A stretch of DNA of 64,000 nucleotides from Bacillus sp. HMF5848 (GCF_003944835.1 NZ_RWIV01000001.1:4391501-4455500), one strand, 5' to 3'. Shown: positions 44,428 to 54,856, numbered from the stretch's first letter. Translations and numbers: made by a program. The notes: generated by a model from the sequence alone, not told the origin.

Positions 44428-45189
44428 ATGATTATGTTAGAAGCAAATAACATTCATAAAAGCTTTGGAAATAAATTTAACAAACAAGACGTGTTAAAGG
44501 GTATTAACGTATCGATTGAAAAAGGGGAATTTGTTAGTATTATGGGGGCTTCGGGTTCAGGAAAAACAACATTACTGAACGTCCTATCCTCTATCGACAA
44601 AGTTACTCATGGCTCGATTCAAATTCAAGGCAATGAGCTAACTGCTATGAAAGATAAGGAGCTTGCCAATTTTAGAAAGCACCATGTCGGCTTTATTTTT
44701 CAAGAGTATAATTTACTAGACACATTGACAGTAAAGGAAAATGTATTGTTACCTTTGTCAATATCAAATACGTCTAAGGCAGAAGCTTTAAAAAGGTTTA
44801 ATGACCTTGCCGCAGAGCTAGGTATTCAAGATGTCGAGAATAAATACCCTACAGAAATCTCTGGTGGGCAAAAGCAGCGCACCTCAGCTGCGCGTGCTTT
44901 TATTCACGAGCCGAGCATAATTTTTGCTGATGAGCCAACAGGGGCACTTGACTCAAAATCAGCATCGGACTTACTAAATAAATTAAGCGTATTAAACGAA
45001 AAGAGAAACGCAACAATTGCTATGGTAACACATGACCCTGTTGCTGCTTCCTACTGTAGCCGTATTATTTTTATAAAAGATGGCCAAGTATATACACAGC
45101 TTACGAAAGGCGATCAAACGAGACAAGCCTTTTTTAAAGACATTATTAGAACACAAGAAGTGTTAGGTGGGGTAGCTTATGAGCATTAA
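44428..45189 (+). CDS. ABC transporter ATPase, BceA-like
   Basis: 253 aa. Walker [16 protein letters not shown]-loop [18 protein letters not shown], signature [15 protein letters not shown], Walker [16 protein letters not shown] and switch MVTHDP. These match the MacB/LolD-type ATPases of peptide detoxification modules. AGGGAG precedes the start. It overlaps the permease gene by 11 bp, and has its own promoter separate from the two-component genes. The module confers resistance to lantibiotics or bacitracin-like peptides in related organisms; the substrate here cannot be read from sequence. Confidence 0.93.
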   Translation: MIMLEANNIHKSFGNKFNKQDVLKGINVSIEKGEFVSIMGASGSGKTTLLNVLSSIDKVTHGSIQIQGNELTAMKDKELANFRKHHVGFIFQEYNLLDTLTVKENVLLPLSISNTSKAEALKRFNDLAAELGIQDVENKYPTEISGGQKQRTSAARAFIHEPSIIFADEPTGALDSKSASDLLNKLSVLNEKRNATIAMVTHDPVAASYCSRIIFIKDGQVYTQLTKGDQTRQAFFKDIIRTQEVLGGVAYEH

Positions 45190-47122
45190 TACACTAATTC
45201 TTCGAAACTTCAAAAAAAATATTAGCAATTACTACTTATATGTATTTGCTCTTATTTTTACAGTCGCGTTGTATTTTGCTTTTGTCACGCTTCAATATGA
45301 TCCAGCCATGGATGCAACGAAAGGCTCGATAAAGGGGGCTGCGTCTGTTCAGGCGGCATCCGTACTACTTGTTGTGATTGTTTCGATTTTCATACTATAT
45401 GCAAATAATCTTTTCATAAAAAGACGCGGCAAGGAAATAGGGTTGTTCCAATTAATTGGGTTAACAAAACAACGGATATTCTGGATTTTAACAGCAGAGA
45501 ATTTTATGATTTTCTTTGGTTCTTTGCTCATAGGGATCTTTGTTGGATTTTCATTCTCAAAGTTAATCTTAATGATACTATTCTCCTTAACAGGGGTAGA
45601 GACAGAGGCAACTCTACGATTCTCAACACAGGCACTTATACAAACGACAACCATATTTGGTGGGGTATACGTGTTAATCATGTTAATGAATTATATTTTT
45701 ATTAAAAGGCAAAGTATACTTTCTTTATTTAAAGTTGTGTCAACTACAGAAGCACATGTGCGACGAGTTTCTGTTTTTGAAATATTAATAGGAATGTTAG
45801 GTCTCATTTTTATAGCTTTAGGCTACTTTATTTCTACCAAGTTATTTGGAGGTGATTTTGCAACAGTTGAAGCTCTATTTACAGCGATGATCACCATTTT
45901 AGCTCTTGTTATTCTTGGTACTTATCTGTTTTATAAAGGGTCTGTAAGCTTTATTTCTAATATTATCCGGAAAAAGAAAGATGGCTATTTGTCGATAACA
46001 GAAGTATTGTCACTATCTACTATTATGTTTCGCATGAAGTCTAATTCATTATTGCTTACTATTATTACAACTGTGTCAGCACTTGCGATTGGGCTATTGT
46101 CATTGAGCTATATTTCTTATTATTCTACTGAAAAATCAGCAGCCCAAGCTGTCCCAGCACACTTTTCTATTATTGGTAATGAGCATGCTGAACAGTTTAA
46201 ACAAACATTACAATCCCATAGTATTAGCTATAGTGAAAAACAAATAGACGTTTTGCAAGTAAACGTCAATGCTGAGGAAGTATTTGATCTAAATCTTAAT
46301 GCTTTAGTCTTTAGACCAGATACTTTGAACATGGCCGTTATAAGTGACAGCGATATAGCCGAATATGATTTAGCTAAGACACAAACAATTTTTACTGGAT
46401 ATAATGATTTAGTGAAAAGTTTTATGCCAATGAAGGAAAGCGGAAACGTCACGTTTAATGGTAAATCTAATAATACGGTCCTTGAATATGCGGGATTAAA
46501 AAAGGAATATTATATTTCTAGCTACTTTACTGGTAACAGCCTTCCTGTTGCGGTGGTCGATAAGAGCGTGTTTGAATCATTACGTGCTGATATCAATCCA
46601 GACATACAACGTGGATCATCTCTTTACATTGGTATTAATATTAATGATGAGGAAAAGCTTAAGCAAGCTAACGATTTATTCTTGGACGCGTTTAGTGTCA
46701 ATCGCTCGCAACAATCTCAATTAGAAATGAGTAACAATGCTAAACGCAATACTGGCCTAACTATGTTTATCGTAGGATTCTTAGGGTTAACTTTCTTAAT
46801 TACGTCAGGGTGCATTCTTTATTTTAAACAAATGGGTGAAGGAGAAGATGAAAAACCAAGCTATACTATTTTACGAAAACTTGGTTACACTGAAGCAGAT
46901 ATTATAAAAGGAATACAAGTTAAGCAAATATACCACTTTGGTATACCTTTAGCGGTCGGCTTACTGCACGGTTATTTCGCCGTCAAATCTGGTTGGTTTT
47001 TCTTCGGGACCGAGCTTTGGACGCCTATGATTATCGTTATGTTCATTTACACAGCACTCTATTCAACCTTTGGTATTCTGTCAGTATTTTATTACAAAAA
47101 AGTTATTAAAGAGGCACTTTAA
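45179..47122 (+). CDS. FtsX-domain ABC permease, BceB-like
   Basis: 647 aa with about ten membrane segments and a large extracellular domain of roughly 210 residues (about 320-530), which is the hallmark of Bce-type permeases and holds the peptide-recognition and signalling surface. FtsX-type repeats lie near residues 60-180 and at the C-terminus ([26 protein letters not shown]). The kinase upstream has no sensor domain, so this permease must relay flux to it. The gene ends 53 bp before a terminator shared with the convergent AbrB-family gene. Confidence 0.93.
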   Translation: MSINTLILRNFKKNISNYYLYVFALIFTVALYFAFVTLQYDPAMDATKGSIKGAASVQAASVLLVVIVSIFILYANNLFIKRRGKEIGLFQLIGLTKQRIFWILTAENFMIFFGSLLIGIFVGFSFSKLILMILFSLTGVETEATLRFSTQALIQTTTIFGGVYVLIMLMNYIFIKRQSILSLFKVVSTTEAHVRRVSVFEILIGMLGLIFIALGYFISTKLFGGDFATVEALFTAMITILALVILGTYLFYKGSVSFISNIIRKKKDGYLSITEVLSLSTIMFRMKSNSLLLTIITTVSALAIGLLSLSYISYYSTEKSAAQAVPAHFSIIGNEHAEQFKQTLQSHSISYSEKQIDVLQVNVNAEEVFDLNLNALVFRPDTLNMAVISDSDIAEYDLAKTQTIFTGYNDLVKSFMPMKESGNVTFNGKSNNTVLEYAGLKKEYYISSYFTGNSLPVAVVDKSVFESLRADINPDIQRGSSLYIGININDEEKLKQANDLFLDAFSVNRSQQSQLEMSNNAKRNTGLTMFIVGFLGLTFLITSGCILYFKQMGEGEDEKPSYTILRKLGYTEADIIKGIQVKQIYHFGIPLAVGLLHGYFAVKSGWFFFGTELWTPMIIVMFIYTALYSTFGILSVFYYKKVIKEAL

Positions 47123-47174
47123 GAAACCTGCTACCAACCCATTTTTGATATCGCTTTTAAAATTCGATAGTAAA

Positions 47175-47209
47175 ACAGGACAGCATCATTTAACTGATTG
47201 CTGTCCTGT
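47175..47209. terminator. Bidirectional terminator between the BceB-like and AbrB-family genes
   Basis: Arms ACAGGACAGC / GCTGTCCTGT with a 15-nt loop. It overlaps the last codons of the AbrB-family gene. TTGTTTTTG follows on the plus strand. Confidence 0.75.
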
Positions 47210-48262
47210 CATTGTTTTTGTTTTAAACGAAAATGCCTTGATGATTAAAGGGGGTACTATAAACAAAATAAAGAAAATACGAAACATCTGAAACCCCGTT
47301 ACTAAAGACAAATCTGCTCCTATAGCCTTTGCCGTTAATCCCATCTCAGCAATACCACCAGGTGCGGCACTTAAAAAAGCGGTTGCTAACGACATAGGAT
47401 ACACAAACGATAATATAGCCGCAATGATAATGGTAGAACAAATTAAACATACACTAGCCACTAATGCCCCACCTCCAAACACTTTCCAGTTTGATAGCCT
47501 TTGTGGGTCTATCATCTTACCAACATGAATACCTAAAAATAGCTGTGTCGCTACGAGAACGATACTAGGTATGTTAAAAGGCATAAATCCCGAAATATTA
47601 AGCAATGCACAGCCAATAATCGGTCCGACTAAATAGGGGGTAGGTAGCTTCATTTTTAAAGCTATGAAGGCTGCTAATACAGTTACTACAATAAACAGAA
47701 CAACTTCGAGAGCGCTACTTGGTACAGGGTATGTATACACTTCATAATTGACAACCTTGTCCGAAAACAGCTGTAACCGGACAATTAGCGGTACTAAGTA
47801 AATCACACCTAACAACCGCACAAGCTGAAACAGAGTAACACTAGTCACATCAACATCTTTCATCTCTTCAGCTAATATGACCATCTGCGAGAAACCACCA
47901 GGCATCATCCCAATCACAGCCGTTTTAAAAGGGATATTTGTAAACTTAGCAAGTGCTAATGACAGAGCGAGTGATACTCCTATTACTAGCACCGTAGTCG
48001 TTGCCATCGCGGGGAATAATGTAAACATTTGTTGCATTGTATCATATGTAAACGATATGCCTAACATATAACCAATCACCATGAGTGAACTGTTACGAAA
48101 AGCCGGCAAGGCTATAATGTCTCTTTTTAGCAAAAGTCTCCAAACGACGGTCCCTAATAACGCTCCTAACAACCATGCTAAAGGGATGTGAAGCTTAAAG
48201 AAAATAAAACCACCAACAAAAGCAATACATACTGTTTCTATAAAAGAATATATGCTTTTCAT
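47186..48262 (-). CDS. AbrB-family membrane protein (COG3180 duplicated domain)
   Basis: 358 aa with about ten membrane segments in two similar halves: GGFIFFKLHIPLAWLLGALLG / LAAFIALKMKLPTPYLVGPIIG, and GMMPGGFSQMVILAEEM / SAAPGGIAEMGLTAKAIG. The pair of PGG motifs in duplicated halves identifies the family once called AbrB or putative ammonia monooxygenase. It is not related to the transcription factor AbrB. Function unknown; a transporter is likely. It has no strong ribosome site (GTGTGAT). Confidence 0.82.
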   Translation of the reverse strand: MKSIYSFIETVCIAFVGGFIFFKLHIPLAWLLGALLGTVVWRLLLKRDIIALPAFRNSSLMVIGYMLGISFTYDTMQQMFTLFPAMATTTVLVIGVSLALSLALAKFTNIPFKTAVIGMMPGGFSQMVILAEEMKDVDVTSVTLFQLVRLLGVIYLVPLIVRLQLFSDKVVNYEVYTYPVPSSALEVVLFIVVTVLAAFIALKMKLPTPYLVGPIIGCALLNISGFMPFNIPSIVLVATQLFLGIHVGKMIDPQRLSNWKVFGGGALVASVCLICSTIIIAAILSFVYPMSLATAFLSAAPGGIAEMGLTAKAIGADLSLVTGFQMFRIFFILFIVPPLIIKAFSFKTKTMTGQQSVK

Positions 48263-48523
48263 GCGTCATCACACTTTCTCAAAATACCTCTTTTTATACA
48301 TTATTTCTCAAGAATCATAGAATAATGCTAAAAAACATAAGAGATCAATGTCCGATCTTCTCTATTTTTGAACATTTTGTGTCATTTCGCTACAAAAATC
48401 CGCCTATTTTGATTGATTTCAGAACCTTAGTATTTGAAAAATGTATATTTTTACTATATAAATAGTGTAAATAGTAAAATAAATGCAAACCTTACCGTTT
48501 TATCGGTGTATTTGTTTTTTACT
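48263..48523. other. Divergent promoter region of the AbrB-family and DoxX genes
   Basis: AT-rich, with no open frame worth calling and no RNA signature recognised. ACCG-N6-CGGT (48494-48507) is a small inverted repeat. A Rex box follows at 48524. Confidence 0.4.
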
Positions 48524-48541
48524 ATGTGAATATTTTCACAA
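48524..48541. promoter_or_regulatory. Rex box of the DoxX operon
   Basis: ATGTGAATATTTTCACAA matches TTGTGAA-N4-TTCACAA at all but the first base. It lies 25 bp upstream of the DoxX start codon. Rex senses the NADH/NAD+ ratio, so the operon should rise when respiration slows. Confidence 0.75.
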
Positions 48542-48565
48542 AGAAAATACGGGGAGGAATTTACG

Positions 48566-49048
48566 ATGCAAAACTTGTTTAAGGCTAGTCTTATTGCAGC
48601 GTGGGTATTTGTTGTCGCGAGAATATATTTGAGTTACATGTGGCTCATTAATGCGGAAAATAAAGTGCTGTATGACTTCCAGATTGGGACACTACTTGAA
48701 AGTCAAGCAAACAGTGGCGTTCTCCCTGCTTGGTGGGCTAGTTTTTTAAAGACATTTATTATACCGAATACAGCGATATTCGAAATACTTGTTACAATCG
48801 GAGAGTTATGTGTAGGAATTGCTTTGTTACTCGGGATATTCACTCGCTTTGCCGCTATGATGGGAGTAATTATGAACTTCTCGTTCTTTATGACTTTTCA
48901 AGCTAACTTAGATTTACAAATGCTCATTATGCAAGTCATTATAGTCATATTTGCAACAACGGCTGGACGAATTGGGTTAGATCGCTATGTACGAACCTTT
49001 ACTGATAAACATTTAAAGTTCGATAAGAGAGGGGAGAATTACGTATGA
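48566..49048 (+). CDS. DoxX-family membrane protein
   Basis: 160 aa with four membrane segments. The order VARIYLSYMWLINAENK, ILVTIGELCVGIALLLGIFTRFAAMMGVIMN and MQVIIVIFATTAGRIGLDRYV fits DoxX/DoxD proteins, which include the small subunit of an archaeal thiosulfate:quinone oxidoreductase but also many proteins with no assigned job. GGGGAGG precedes the start. A Rex box sits upstream. The stop codon overlaps the start of a 30-aa membrane peptide (ATGA), so the two are made together. Confidence 0.85.
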   Translation: MQNLFKASLIAAWVFVVARIYLSYMWLINAENKVLYDFQIGTLLESQANSGVLPAWWASFLKTFIIPNTAIFEILVTIGELCVGIALLLGIFTRFAAMMGVIMNFSFFMTFQANLDLQMLIMQVIIVIFATTAGRIGLDRYVRTFTDKHLKFDKRGENYV

Positions 49049-49137
49049 CACTTATAATTATGGGCGTATCCATTGCGATAGGATTCATGATTGCGATTGC
49101 GACGGAGATTTCCTTTGAAAAACAACAACTTAAATAA
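49045..49137 (+). CDS. 30-aa single-span membrane peptide coupled to DoxX
   Basis: ATG at 49045 overlaps the TGA of the DoxX gene, with GGGGAG 8 bp upstream. The product reads MTLIIMGVSIAIGFMIAIAT followed by EISFEKQQLK: one hydrophobic span with a charged C-terminal tail. It is too short for ordinary gene calling. The combination of ribosome site, ATGA overlap and a clean membrane-span-plus-tail design makes it credible. It may be a small subunit of the DoxX complex, comparable in design to CydX or other micro-subunits of respiratory enzymes. Not recognised as a named family. Confidence 0.65.
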   Translation: MTLIIMGVSIAIGFMIAIATEISFEKQQLK

Positions 49138-49149
49138 CCCTTTTTAATT

Positions 49150-49185
49150 AGGGCCAACAGCTACCAATTAAAATGCTATTGGCCC
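49150..49185. terminator. Hairpin downstream of the DoxX operon
   Basis: GGGCCAA (49151-49157) and TTGGCCC (49179-49185) with an internal AGC/GCT pairing, starting 13 bp after the small peptide gene. No clear U-tract on the plus strand, so it may act by stabilising the mRNA end or as a weak terminator. The rest of the gap to 49470 shows no gene. Confidence 0.5.
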
Positions 49186-49470
49186 ATACTATGGCTCACG
49201 TCTGAAATATGCGGTCTTTACGCGTAATTGCTTATGAAGAGCTTAGGAGTGGTTACACACAGGACACAAAGTGTCCCGCTTTATATGTGGCAACTAAAAG
49301 AGGGGACTCTTTTGTCAAATCTCACCGTTCGTTTCTCCCCTCGATAGCACTATCCCACTTTTAAAATAGGCAGATGAATACCATAGAGCCGTTGCTATAA
49401 GGTATACTGGCATTAAAGCTTAACTAATCGTATGTATGTATTAAAGTATTGTGAAATGAGGTGTTTGGTG

Positions 49471-50082
49471 ATGGATTTACATTATATCTTTAGCAAACTG
49501 AGTCAACATACACCATCTGTCATGGGGCACAAACATTATTCTCAATTTGCTGTTCTTTTACCACTCGTTGTTATCAATGATGAAATACACATTCTTTTTG
49601 AGGTCCGCTCTCAAGATTTAAGAAGACAGCCAGGTGAAATATGTTTTCCAGGTGGAAGAATCGACCCGCACGATAAGAATGCTCAAAGTGCAGCAATTAG
49701 AGAAACAACAGAAGAATTAGGCATCGCTCAACATGATATTATAAATGTATTCCCTGCAGATTATTTAGTTTCCCCATTCGGCATGATTGTATATCCGTAT
49801 GTCGGCTTCATTCAAACTCCTGAAAATATATGCCATAACCGAGCTGAAGTGGAAGATGTTTTCTATGTCCCATTGTCGTATTTTAAAGAAAACACCCCCG
49901 AAGTTCACCGGTTAAATGTTAACTTAGAGCCTGAAGAAACCTTTCCGTTTGAGCTAATTCAAGGTGGAAAGCATTACAACTGGCGAACGAGCAAGCTTGA
50001 TGAGTATTTTTACAAATATGACGATAAAGTTATTTGGGGACTTACAGCAAGAATTCTTAAAAACTTTGTAGACATGCTCTGA
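49471..50082 (+). CDS. Nudix hydrolase, CoA pyrophosphatase type
   Basis: 203 aa. Enzymes of this group cleave coenzyme A and its derivatives to phosphopantetheine and adenosine 3',5'-bisphosphate. The Nudix helix is GGRIDPHDKNAQSAAIRETTEELGI, with the catalytic Glu residues in REtxEE; the region before it (RRQPGEICFPGG) is the CoA-specific UPF0035/NuCoA motif LLTxRSxxLRxxxGEvxFPGG in this protein's version. Start at 49471 follows AGGTG by 8 bp; a longer frame to 49432 lacks a site. Confidence 0.88.
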   Translation: MDLHYIFSKLSQHTPSVMGHKHYSQFAVLLPLVVINDEIHILFEVRSQDLRRQPGEICFPGGRIDPHDKNAQSAAIRETTEELGIAQHDIINVFPADYLVSPFGMIVYPYVGFIQTPENICHNRAEVEDVFYVPLSYFKENTPEVHRLNVNLEPEETFPFELIQGGKHYNWRTSKLDEYFYKYDDKVIWGLTARILKNFVDML

Positions 50083-50143
50083 CAGTTCCTCTGTTAAGAG
50101 CATTGGGGGCTGTTCTGGCGTACTAATTGCAATGAAATAAAAA

Positions 50144-50170
50144 ACGACGTGTAACTTGCGTTTACACGTC
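50144..50170. terminator. Bidirectional terminator between the Nudix and LLM genes
   Basis: Arms GACGTGTAA / TTTACACGTC with a 6-nt loop, flanked by an A-run on the left and T-rich sequence on the right. Convergent genes end on either side. Confidence 0.7.
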
Positions 50171-50206
50171 ATGTTCATTAGATTTTAATGTACAAATAGG
50201 AGTAGC

Positions 50207-51253
50207 TTAGCCATTCTCCCACTGAGCAACTTCCTCCCGAACTCTCGGTGCCACCTCAGTTCCAAGCAGTTCGATCGCTCTCATCACGTCAGCATGAGGC
50301 ATAGACCCCACCGGTACATGTAACATAAATCTCGTAACACCAACGTTTTTACGAAGATAAATAATTTTTTGAGCAACGGTTTCTGGATCTCCTACATATA
50401 GTGCTCCCTCTAGGCTTCTTGCAGCATCAAATGTTGCTCTACTATAATGTCCCCAGCCTCGCTCCTTACCGAGAACATTCATGACATACTGAGTGGAAGG
50501 GAAAAACTTATCTGCTGCCATCTCCGTCTCATCCGCTATAAACCCATGCGAATGGGATGCTACTGCTAGTTTAGATACATCATGTCCAGCTTGCATCGCC
50601 ACTTTTTTATATAATTGGACAAGAGGCGCAAATTGTTCTGGTCTGCCTCCGATAATAGCTAACACTAAAGGCAAACCAAGTACACCTGCTCGTATGACAG
50701 ATCCTCTATTCCCACCACTTCCTATCCACACAGGTAATGGGTTTTGAACGGGGCGTGGGTATACTCCTACGTTATTAATGGACGGTCGATGCTTCCCATT
50801 CCACGTTACTTTCTCTGACTCTCTTATCTTTAATAATAGCGCGAGCTTTTCTTCAAAAAGTTCATCATAATCATGTAAATCATAGCCAAACAATGGAAAT
50901 GATTCGATAAAGGAACCGCGACCAGCCATTATTTCTGCTCGTCCATTTGAAATGCCATCAAGGGTAGCAAAATCTTGGTATGCTCGTACTGGATCAGCTG
51001 ACGACAATACTGTAACAGCACTAGTTAACCGTATTCGTTTTGTTTGTGAAGCAGCTGCTGCTAACACTACTGCAGGGGATGAAGCTGCAAAATCTTCTCT
51101 ATGATGCTCACCTACACCAAAGACATCTAATCCTACTTGATCCGCTAAAATAATCTCTTCGACAACCTCACGAATCCGCTCGGCGTGACTAATAACTTCG
51201 CCAGTTTGAGGATCCGGTGTTGTTTCGACAAATGTACTAATTCCTATTTCCAA
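50207..51253 (-). CDS. LLM-class flavin-dependent oxidoreductase
   Basis: 348 aa, luciferase-like monooxygenase fold. TTG start with AGGAGG 10 bp upstream. Family blocks: [65 protein letters not shown], and [13 protein letters not shown]. These flavin enzymes oxidise many organic substrates with FMNH2 and oxygen; the gene is close to a subgroup that carries [10 protein letters not shown]. The substrate cannot be assigned. It is divergent from a glutaminase gene. Confidence 0.88.
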   Translation of the reverse strand: MEIGISTFVETTPDPQTGEVISHAERIREVVEEIILADQVGLDVFGVGEHHREDFAASSPAVVLAAAASQTKRIRLTSAVTVLSSADPVRAYQDFATLDGISNGRAEIMAGRGSFIESFPLFGYDLHDYDELFEEKLALLLKIRESEKVTWNGKHRPSINNVGVYPRPVQNPLPVWIGSGGNRGSVIRAGVLGLPLVLAIIGGRPEQFAPLVQLYKKVAMQAGHDVSKLAVASHSHGFIADETEMAADKFFPSTQYVMNVLGKERGWGHYSRATFDAARSLEGALYVGDPETVAQKIIYLRKNVGVTRFMLHVPVGSMPHADVMRAIELLGTEVAPRVREEVAQWENG

Positions 51254-51346
51254 TCCGACACGACCTCCTATTACTACAACTGTTGTTTGTTATTCATGCG
51301 ATGATATACGTCCTGTTTATTTTCCACATTTAAAACAAAACACAAA

Positions 51347-51377
51347 ACCCTTAATTAAAGATATTTTAATTAAGGGT
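51347..51377. promoter_or_regulatory. AT-rich inverted repeat between LLM and glutaminase genes
   Basis: Perfect 12-bp arms CCCTTAATTAAA (51348-51359) and TTTAATTAAGGG (51365-51376). It lies about 95 bp from each start codon in the divergent promoter region. It could be an operator or, as RNA, a stable stem; no U-tract follows. Confidence 0.5.
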
Positions 51378-51465
51378 AAGTTGTATGTAAAGCTATTTGA
51401 TTTTGCATAGCAATTTTTTAAAAACGCAAAATAATAAATATGACATGGAAGGAGGGAAAGAACTA

Positions 51466-52413
51466 ATGCGGTTTCCGCTATCTACTGATCAATTAGTACA
51501 CATGGTTGAAGAAAATAGATCACATACTATATTAGGAAACACGGCACAATATATACCAGCGCTTGCCAACCAAGACCCAAATCAATTAGGTATTTTGCTA
51601 ATGGGTGCTCAAGGAGACATGCTAATGGCTGGTGACACCGATGTTAGTTTTACATTACAAAGTATCTCAAAAATCATTAGCTTTATCTCCGTATGTCAAG
51701 AGTATGGTCTTGAACATGTTCTTGAAAAAGTTGATGTGGAACCAACTGGTGAAGCATTCAACTCCATTATACCGTTTGAAATTCATCGACCAGGTAAGCC
51801 GTTTAATCCATTAATTAATGCTGGAGCTATTACGGTTTCTGCTATGTTACCTGGTAATTCTACTGATGAAAAGTTTCAAAACCTTATTGAGTTTATAGAA
51901 TCTTTTATCGGGGAACAGTTAGAGCTTGATGAGGATGTGTACATTTCAGAAAAGGAGACGGCTCACCGAAACCGTGCTCTTGCTTATTATTTAAAAGAAT
52001 CAAATTTACTTGAGCTCGAAGTGGAAGAGGCACTTGATATTTATTTGAAGCAATGCTCTATTAACATCACTTTGAAGCAATTAGCTAGAATAGGTCTTAT
52101 TATTGCTTACAACGGCAAGGATCCTATTACTAAAAAAGACGTTTTCTCAAGCGATGTTGCTAGACTCGCTAAAGTGCTAATGGTAACGTGTGGTATGTAT
52201 AACGCTTCAGGGAAGTTCGCAGCCCATGTTGGTATACCTGCTAAAAGTGGCGTATCCGGAGGTATATTAGCAGCCGTACCGCCTCAATGCCACCGAGAAG
52301 CTGGTTATGGCATTGCTGTGTATTCGCCTTCCATTGATGTTAGTGGAAATAGTGCGGCTGGTACGATGTTATTAAAGCAACTATCTAGTATGTTTAATTT
52401 TAGTATTTTTTAA
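51466..52413 (+). CDS. glsA: Glutaminase GlsA
   Basis: 315 aa, serine-dependent glutaminase of the beta-lactamase-like fold. It converts glutamine to glutamate and ammonia. The catalytic Ser and Lys are in TLQSISKIISF; NAGAITVSAM, the Tyr in ITLKQLARIGLIIAYNG, and GIPAKSGVSGGILA follow, all family features. The start at 51466 has GGAGGG at 10 bp; the longer frame to 51397 has no ribosome site. It probably uses a promoter in the shared intergenic region. It stands alone. Confidence 0.93.
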   Translation: MRFPLSTDQLVHMVEENRSHTILGNTAQYIPALANQDPNQLGILLMGAQGDMLMAGDTDVSFTLQSISKIISFISVCQEYGLEHVLEKVDVEPTGEAFNSIIPFEIHRPGKPFNPLINAGAITVSAMLPGNSTDEKFQNLIEFIESFIGEQLELDEDVYISEKETAHRNRALAYYLKESNLLELEVEEALDIYLKQCSINITLKQLARIGLIIAYNGKDPITKKDVFSSDVARLAKVLMVTCGMYNASGKFAAHVGIPAKSGVSGGILAAVPPQCHREAGYGIAVYSPSIDVSGNSAAGTMLLKQLSSMFNFSIF

Positions 52414-52580
52414 TACAATATTCCTTTAAGTTTTTTTACTATTACATATATCCACCCCTTATTTTGCTTGTCACAGCAGTGTCTTCTTACACATTTTGTG
52501 ATTATAGTTTTAAAAAACCAGACTCTTCCAATTATTATGATATAATTAATAGTATCTAAAAGATGTGTGAGAGTAATCCC
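52414..52580. other. Upstream part of the ahpCF promoter region
   Basis: AT-rich; no gene. TTATTATGATATAAT is a partial PerR-like sequence (10 of 14 fixed positions) near 52539 and may be a second, weaker box. Confidence 0.3.
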
Positions 52581-52609
52581 TTGACAAAGGATTGACTATT
52601 ATATAATAT
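52581..52609 (+). promoter_or_regulatory. Sigma-A promoter of ahpCF
   Basis: Perfect TTGACA at 52581-52586, then a 17-bp spacer and TAATAT (52604-52609); TATAAT with a shorter spacer overlaps it. It lies 90 bp before the ahpC start. Confidence 0.7.
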
Positions 52610-52620
52610 TTTATATTGTA

Positions 52621-52635
52621 TTAGAATTATTCTAG
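52621..52635. promoter_or_regulatory. PerR box of ahpCF
   Basis: TTAGAATTATTCTAG compares with the PerR consensus TTATAATNATTATAA at 11 of 14 fixed positions and is palindromic in its inner 13 bases. It sits just after the predicted transcription start, where PerR binding represses ahpC in B. subtilis. Confidence 0.6.
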
Positions 52636-52697
52636 TTTACAACATTTTGGTTAATTATTTTAAAAAATATTTTATATAATCTAGGAGGAATTTAACT

Positions 52698-53261
52698 ATG
52701 TCTTTAATCGGAACAGAAGTATTACCATTCGCAGCAAAAGCTTATAAAAACGGTGAATTTATTGATGTATCAGAACAAAATTTCAAAGGTAGATGGAGTG
52801 TAGTTTGCTTCTATCCAGCTGATTTTACATTCGTTTGCCCAACAGAATTAGAAGATTTACAAAACGAATACCCAAAACTACAAGAGCTTGGCGTTGAAGT
52901 ATATTCAGTATCAACTGATACACACTTCACACATAAAGCATGGCATGATCATTCAGAAGCTATCGGCAAAATTACGTATGCTATGATTGGTGATCCATCT
53001 CAAAAGATTTCTCGTAACTTTGAAGTACTTAATGAAGAAGAAGGTCTTGCAGATCGCGGTACATTCATTATTGATCCAGATGGTATCATTCAAACAGTTG
53101 AAGTTAACGCAGGTGGTATCGGCCGTGATGCAAGTACTTTAGTTAACAAAATTAAAGCAGCACAATATGTACGTAACAATCCAGGCGAAGTTTGCCCTGC
53201 TAAATGGCAAGAAGGTGGAGAAACACTTAAACCAAGCCTAGACCTTGTAGGTAAAATCTAA
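52698..53261 (+). CDS. ahpC: Alkyl hydroperoxide reductase subunit C (peroxiredoxin)
   Basis: 187 aa, typical. The peroxidatic Cys47 is in [12 protein letters not shown] and the resolving Cys166 in GEVCPAKW; Thr44 and Arg of the active site are also present. AhpC reduces hydrogen peroxide and organic peroxides and is re-reduced by AhpF. AGGAGG precedes the start. It leads an operon with ahpF, 12 bp apart, under a candidate PerR box. Confidence 0.97.
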   Translation: MSLIGTEVLPFAAKAYKNGEFIDVSEQNFKGRWSVVCFYPADFTFVCPTELEDLQNEYPKLQELGVEVYSVSTDTHFTHKAWHDHSEAIGKITYAMIGDPSQKISRNFEVLNEEEGLADRGTFIIDPDGIIQTVEVNAGGIGRDASTLVNKIKAAQYVRNNPGEVCPAKWQEGGETLKPSLDLVGKI

Positions 53262-53273
53262 GGAGTTTTTTAC

Positions 53274-54806
53274 ATGATACTAGAAGCCGATTTAAAAGCA
53301 CAACTGAACCAATACCTTCAATTAATGGAGGGTGACGTACTTCTCAAAGTAAGTGTAGGTTCTGATGACGTTTCTCGTGACATGCTAGCTCTAGTAGAAG
53401 AACTGGCTAGCATGTCACCGAGAATTAAAGTAGAAAAAGTAGAATTAGAAAGAACACCAAGTTTCAGTGTAAATCGCCCTAGTGAAGATACTGGTATTAC
53501 ATTTGCTGGTATCCCATTAGGTCACGAATTTACTTCATTAGTGCTAGCTCTTCTTCAAGTAAGTGGCAGAGCTCCTAAAGTTGATCAAAGTGTGATTGAT
53601 CAAATCAAGAGCATTAAAGGTGAATATCATTTCGAAACTTACGTAAGCTTAAGCTGTCATAACTGTCCTGACGTTGTACAAGCTCTTAACGTCATGAGCG
53701 TGTTAAATCCTAGTATTACACATACAATGATTGATGGAGCAGCATTCAAAGCTGAGGTTGAAAATAAAGACATTATGGCCGTTCCAACTGTTTTTCTTAA
53801 CGGAGAAACATTTGGTAGTGGCCGCATGAGTCTTGAAGAGATTCTTGCAAAGCTTGGAAGCGGTCCTGATGCATCAGAGTTAAGTGATAAAGAGCCGTTC
53901 GATGTTCTTGTTGTTGGTGGCGGCCCTGCTGGTGCAAGCTCGGCTATTTATGCAGCCCGTAAAGGTATTCGTACAGGAATTGTAGCAGAGCGCTTTGGTG
54001 GCCAAGTTATGGATACACTTGGGATCGAGAACTTCATTAGTGTGAAGTATACAGAAGGTCCTAAGCTTGCTGCTAGCCTTGAAGAGCATTGTAAAGAATA
54101 CGGTATTGACATTATGAACTTACAACGTGCGAAGCGCCTAGAAAAGACAGACGATTTAATTGTCGTCGAGCTTGAAAACGGCGCAATCCTTCGCAGTAAA
54201 ACGGCTATTATTTCTACAGGTGCTCGTTGGCGTAACGTTGGTGTTCCTGGTGAGCAAGAATTTAAAAACAAAGGGGTAGCATACTGCCCACATTGTGATG
54301 GTCCATTGTTTGAAGGAAAATCAGTAGCTGTTATTGGCGGAGGTAATTCTGGTGTGGAAGCAGCTATTGACTTAGCGGGAATTGTAAAACACGTAACTGT
54401 CATTGAGTTTGCGCCAGAATTAAAAGCTGATCAAGTTCTTCAAGAACGTCTACACAGCTTACCAAACGTAACAGTTATTAAAAATGCTCAAACAAAAGAA
54501 ATCACCGGTACTGATAAAGTAAACGGTATTACGTATATTGAACGCGATACAGGAGCTGAACAACATATTGCTTTAGAAGGTGTGTTTGTTCAAATCGGTC
54601 TTGTTCCTAATACAGATTGGTTAGAAGGCACACTTGATCGCAATCGCTTTGGCGAAATCGTAGTGGACAACCATGGGGCCACAAGTCTCCCTGGCGTATT
54701 TGCAGCTGGTGACTGTACAAATACTCCATATAAGCAAATTATTATTTCAATGGGATCAGGTGCAACAGCATCATTAGGGGCATTTGACTATCTCATCAGA
54801 AACTAA
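53274..54806 (+). CDS. ahpF: Alkyl hydroperoxide reductase subunit F
   Basis: 510 aa. The N-terminal double-thioredoxin domain has the redox pair Cys128/Cys131 (SCHNCPD). The thioredoxin-reductase-like core binds FAD ([20 protein letters not shown]) and NADH ([17 protein letters not shown]), and has the pair Cys338/Cys341 in [11 protein letters not shown]. The FAD-closing [19 protein letters not shown] is near the end. It passes electrons from NADH to AhpC. Complete and typical. Confidence 0.97.
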   Translation: MILEADLKAQLNQYLQLMEGDVLLKVSVGSDDVSRDMLALVEELASMSPRIKVEKVELERTPSFSVNRPSEDTGITFAGIPLGHEFTSLVLALLQVSGRAPKVDQSVIDQIKSIKGEYHFETYVSLSCHNCPDVVQALNVMSVLNPSITHTMIDGAAFKAEVENKDIMAVPTVFLNGETFGSGRMSLEEILAKLGSGPDASELSDKEPFDVLVVGGGPAGASSAIYAARKGIRTGIVAERFGGQVMDTLGIENFISVKYTEGPKLAASLEEHCKEYGIDIMNLQRAKRLEKTDDLIVVELENGAILRSKTAIISTGARWRNVGVPGEQEFKNKGVAYCPHCDGPLFEGKSVAVIGGGNSGVEAAIDLAGIVKHVTVIEFAPELKADQVLQERLHSLPNVTVIKNAQTKEITGTDKVNGITYIERDTGAEQHIALEGVFVQIGLVPNTDWLEGTLDRNRFGEIVVDNHGATSLPGVFAAGDCTNTPYKQIIISMGSGATASLGAFDYLIRN

Positions 54807-54822
54807 TTTTAAATCACTTAAC

Positions 54823-54856
54823 AAAAGCATTGCTCCTATTGAAGCAATGCTTTTTT
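54823..54856. terminator. Terminator of ahpCF
   Basis: Arms AAAAGCATTGC / GCAATGCTTTTTT, 17 bp after the ahpF stop codon, with a U-tract on the plus strand and an A-run on the left. The convergent ger operon ends at 54999. Confidence 0.88.

Noticed and set aside
53948-54403. 151-codon minus-strand open frame inside ahpF
   Set aside because: It is the antisense of the FAD/NADH-binding core, whose coding assignment is certain.
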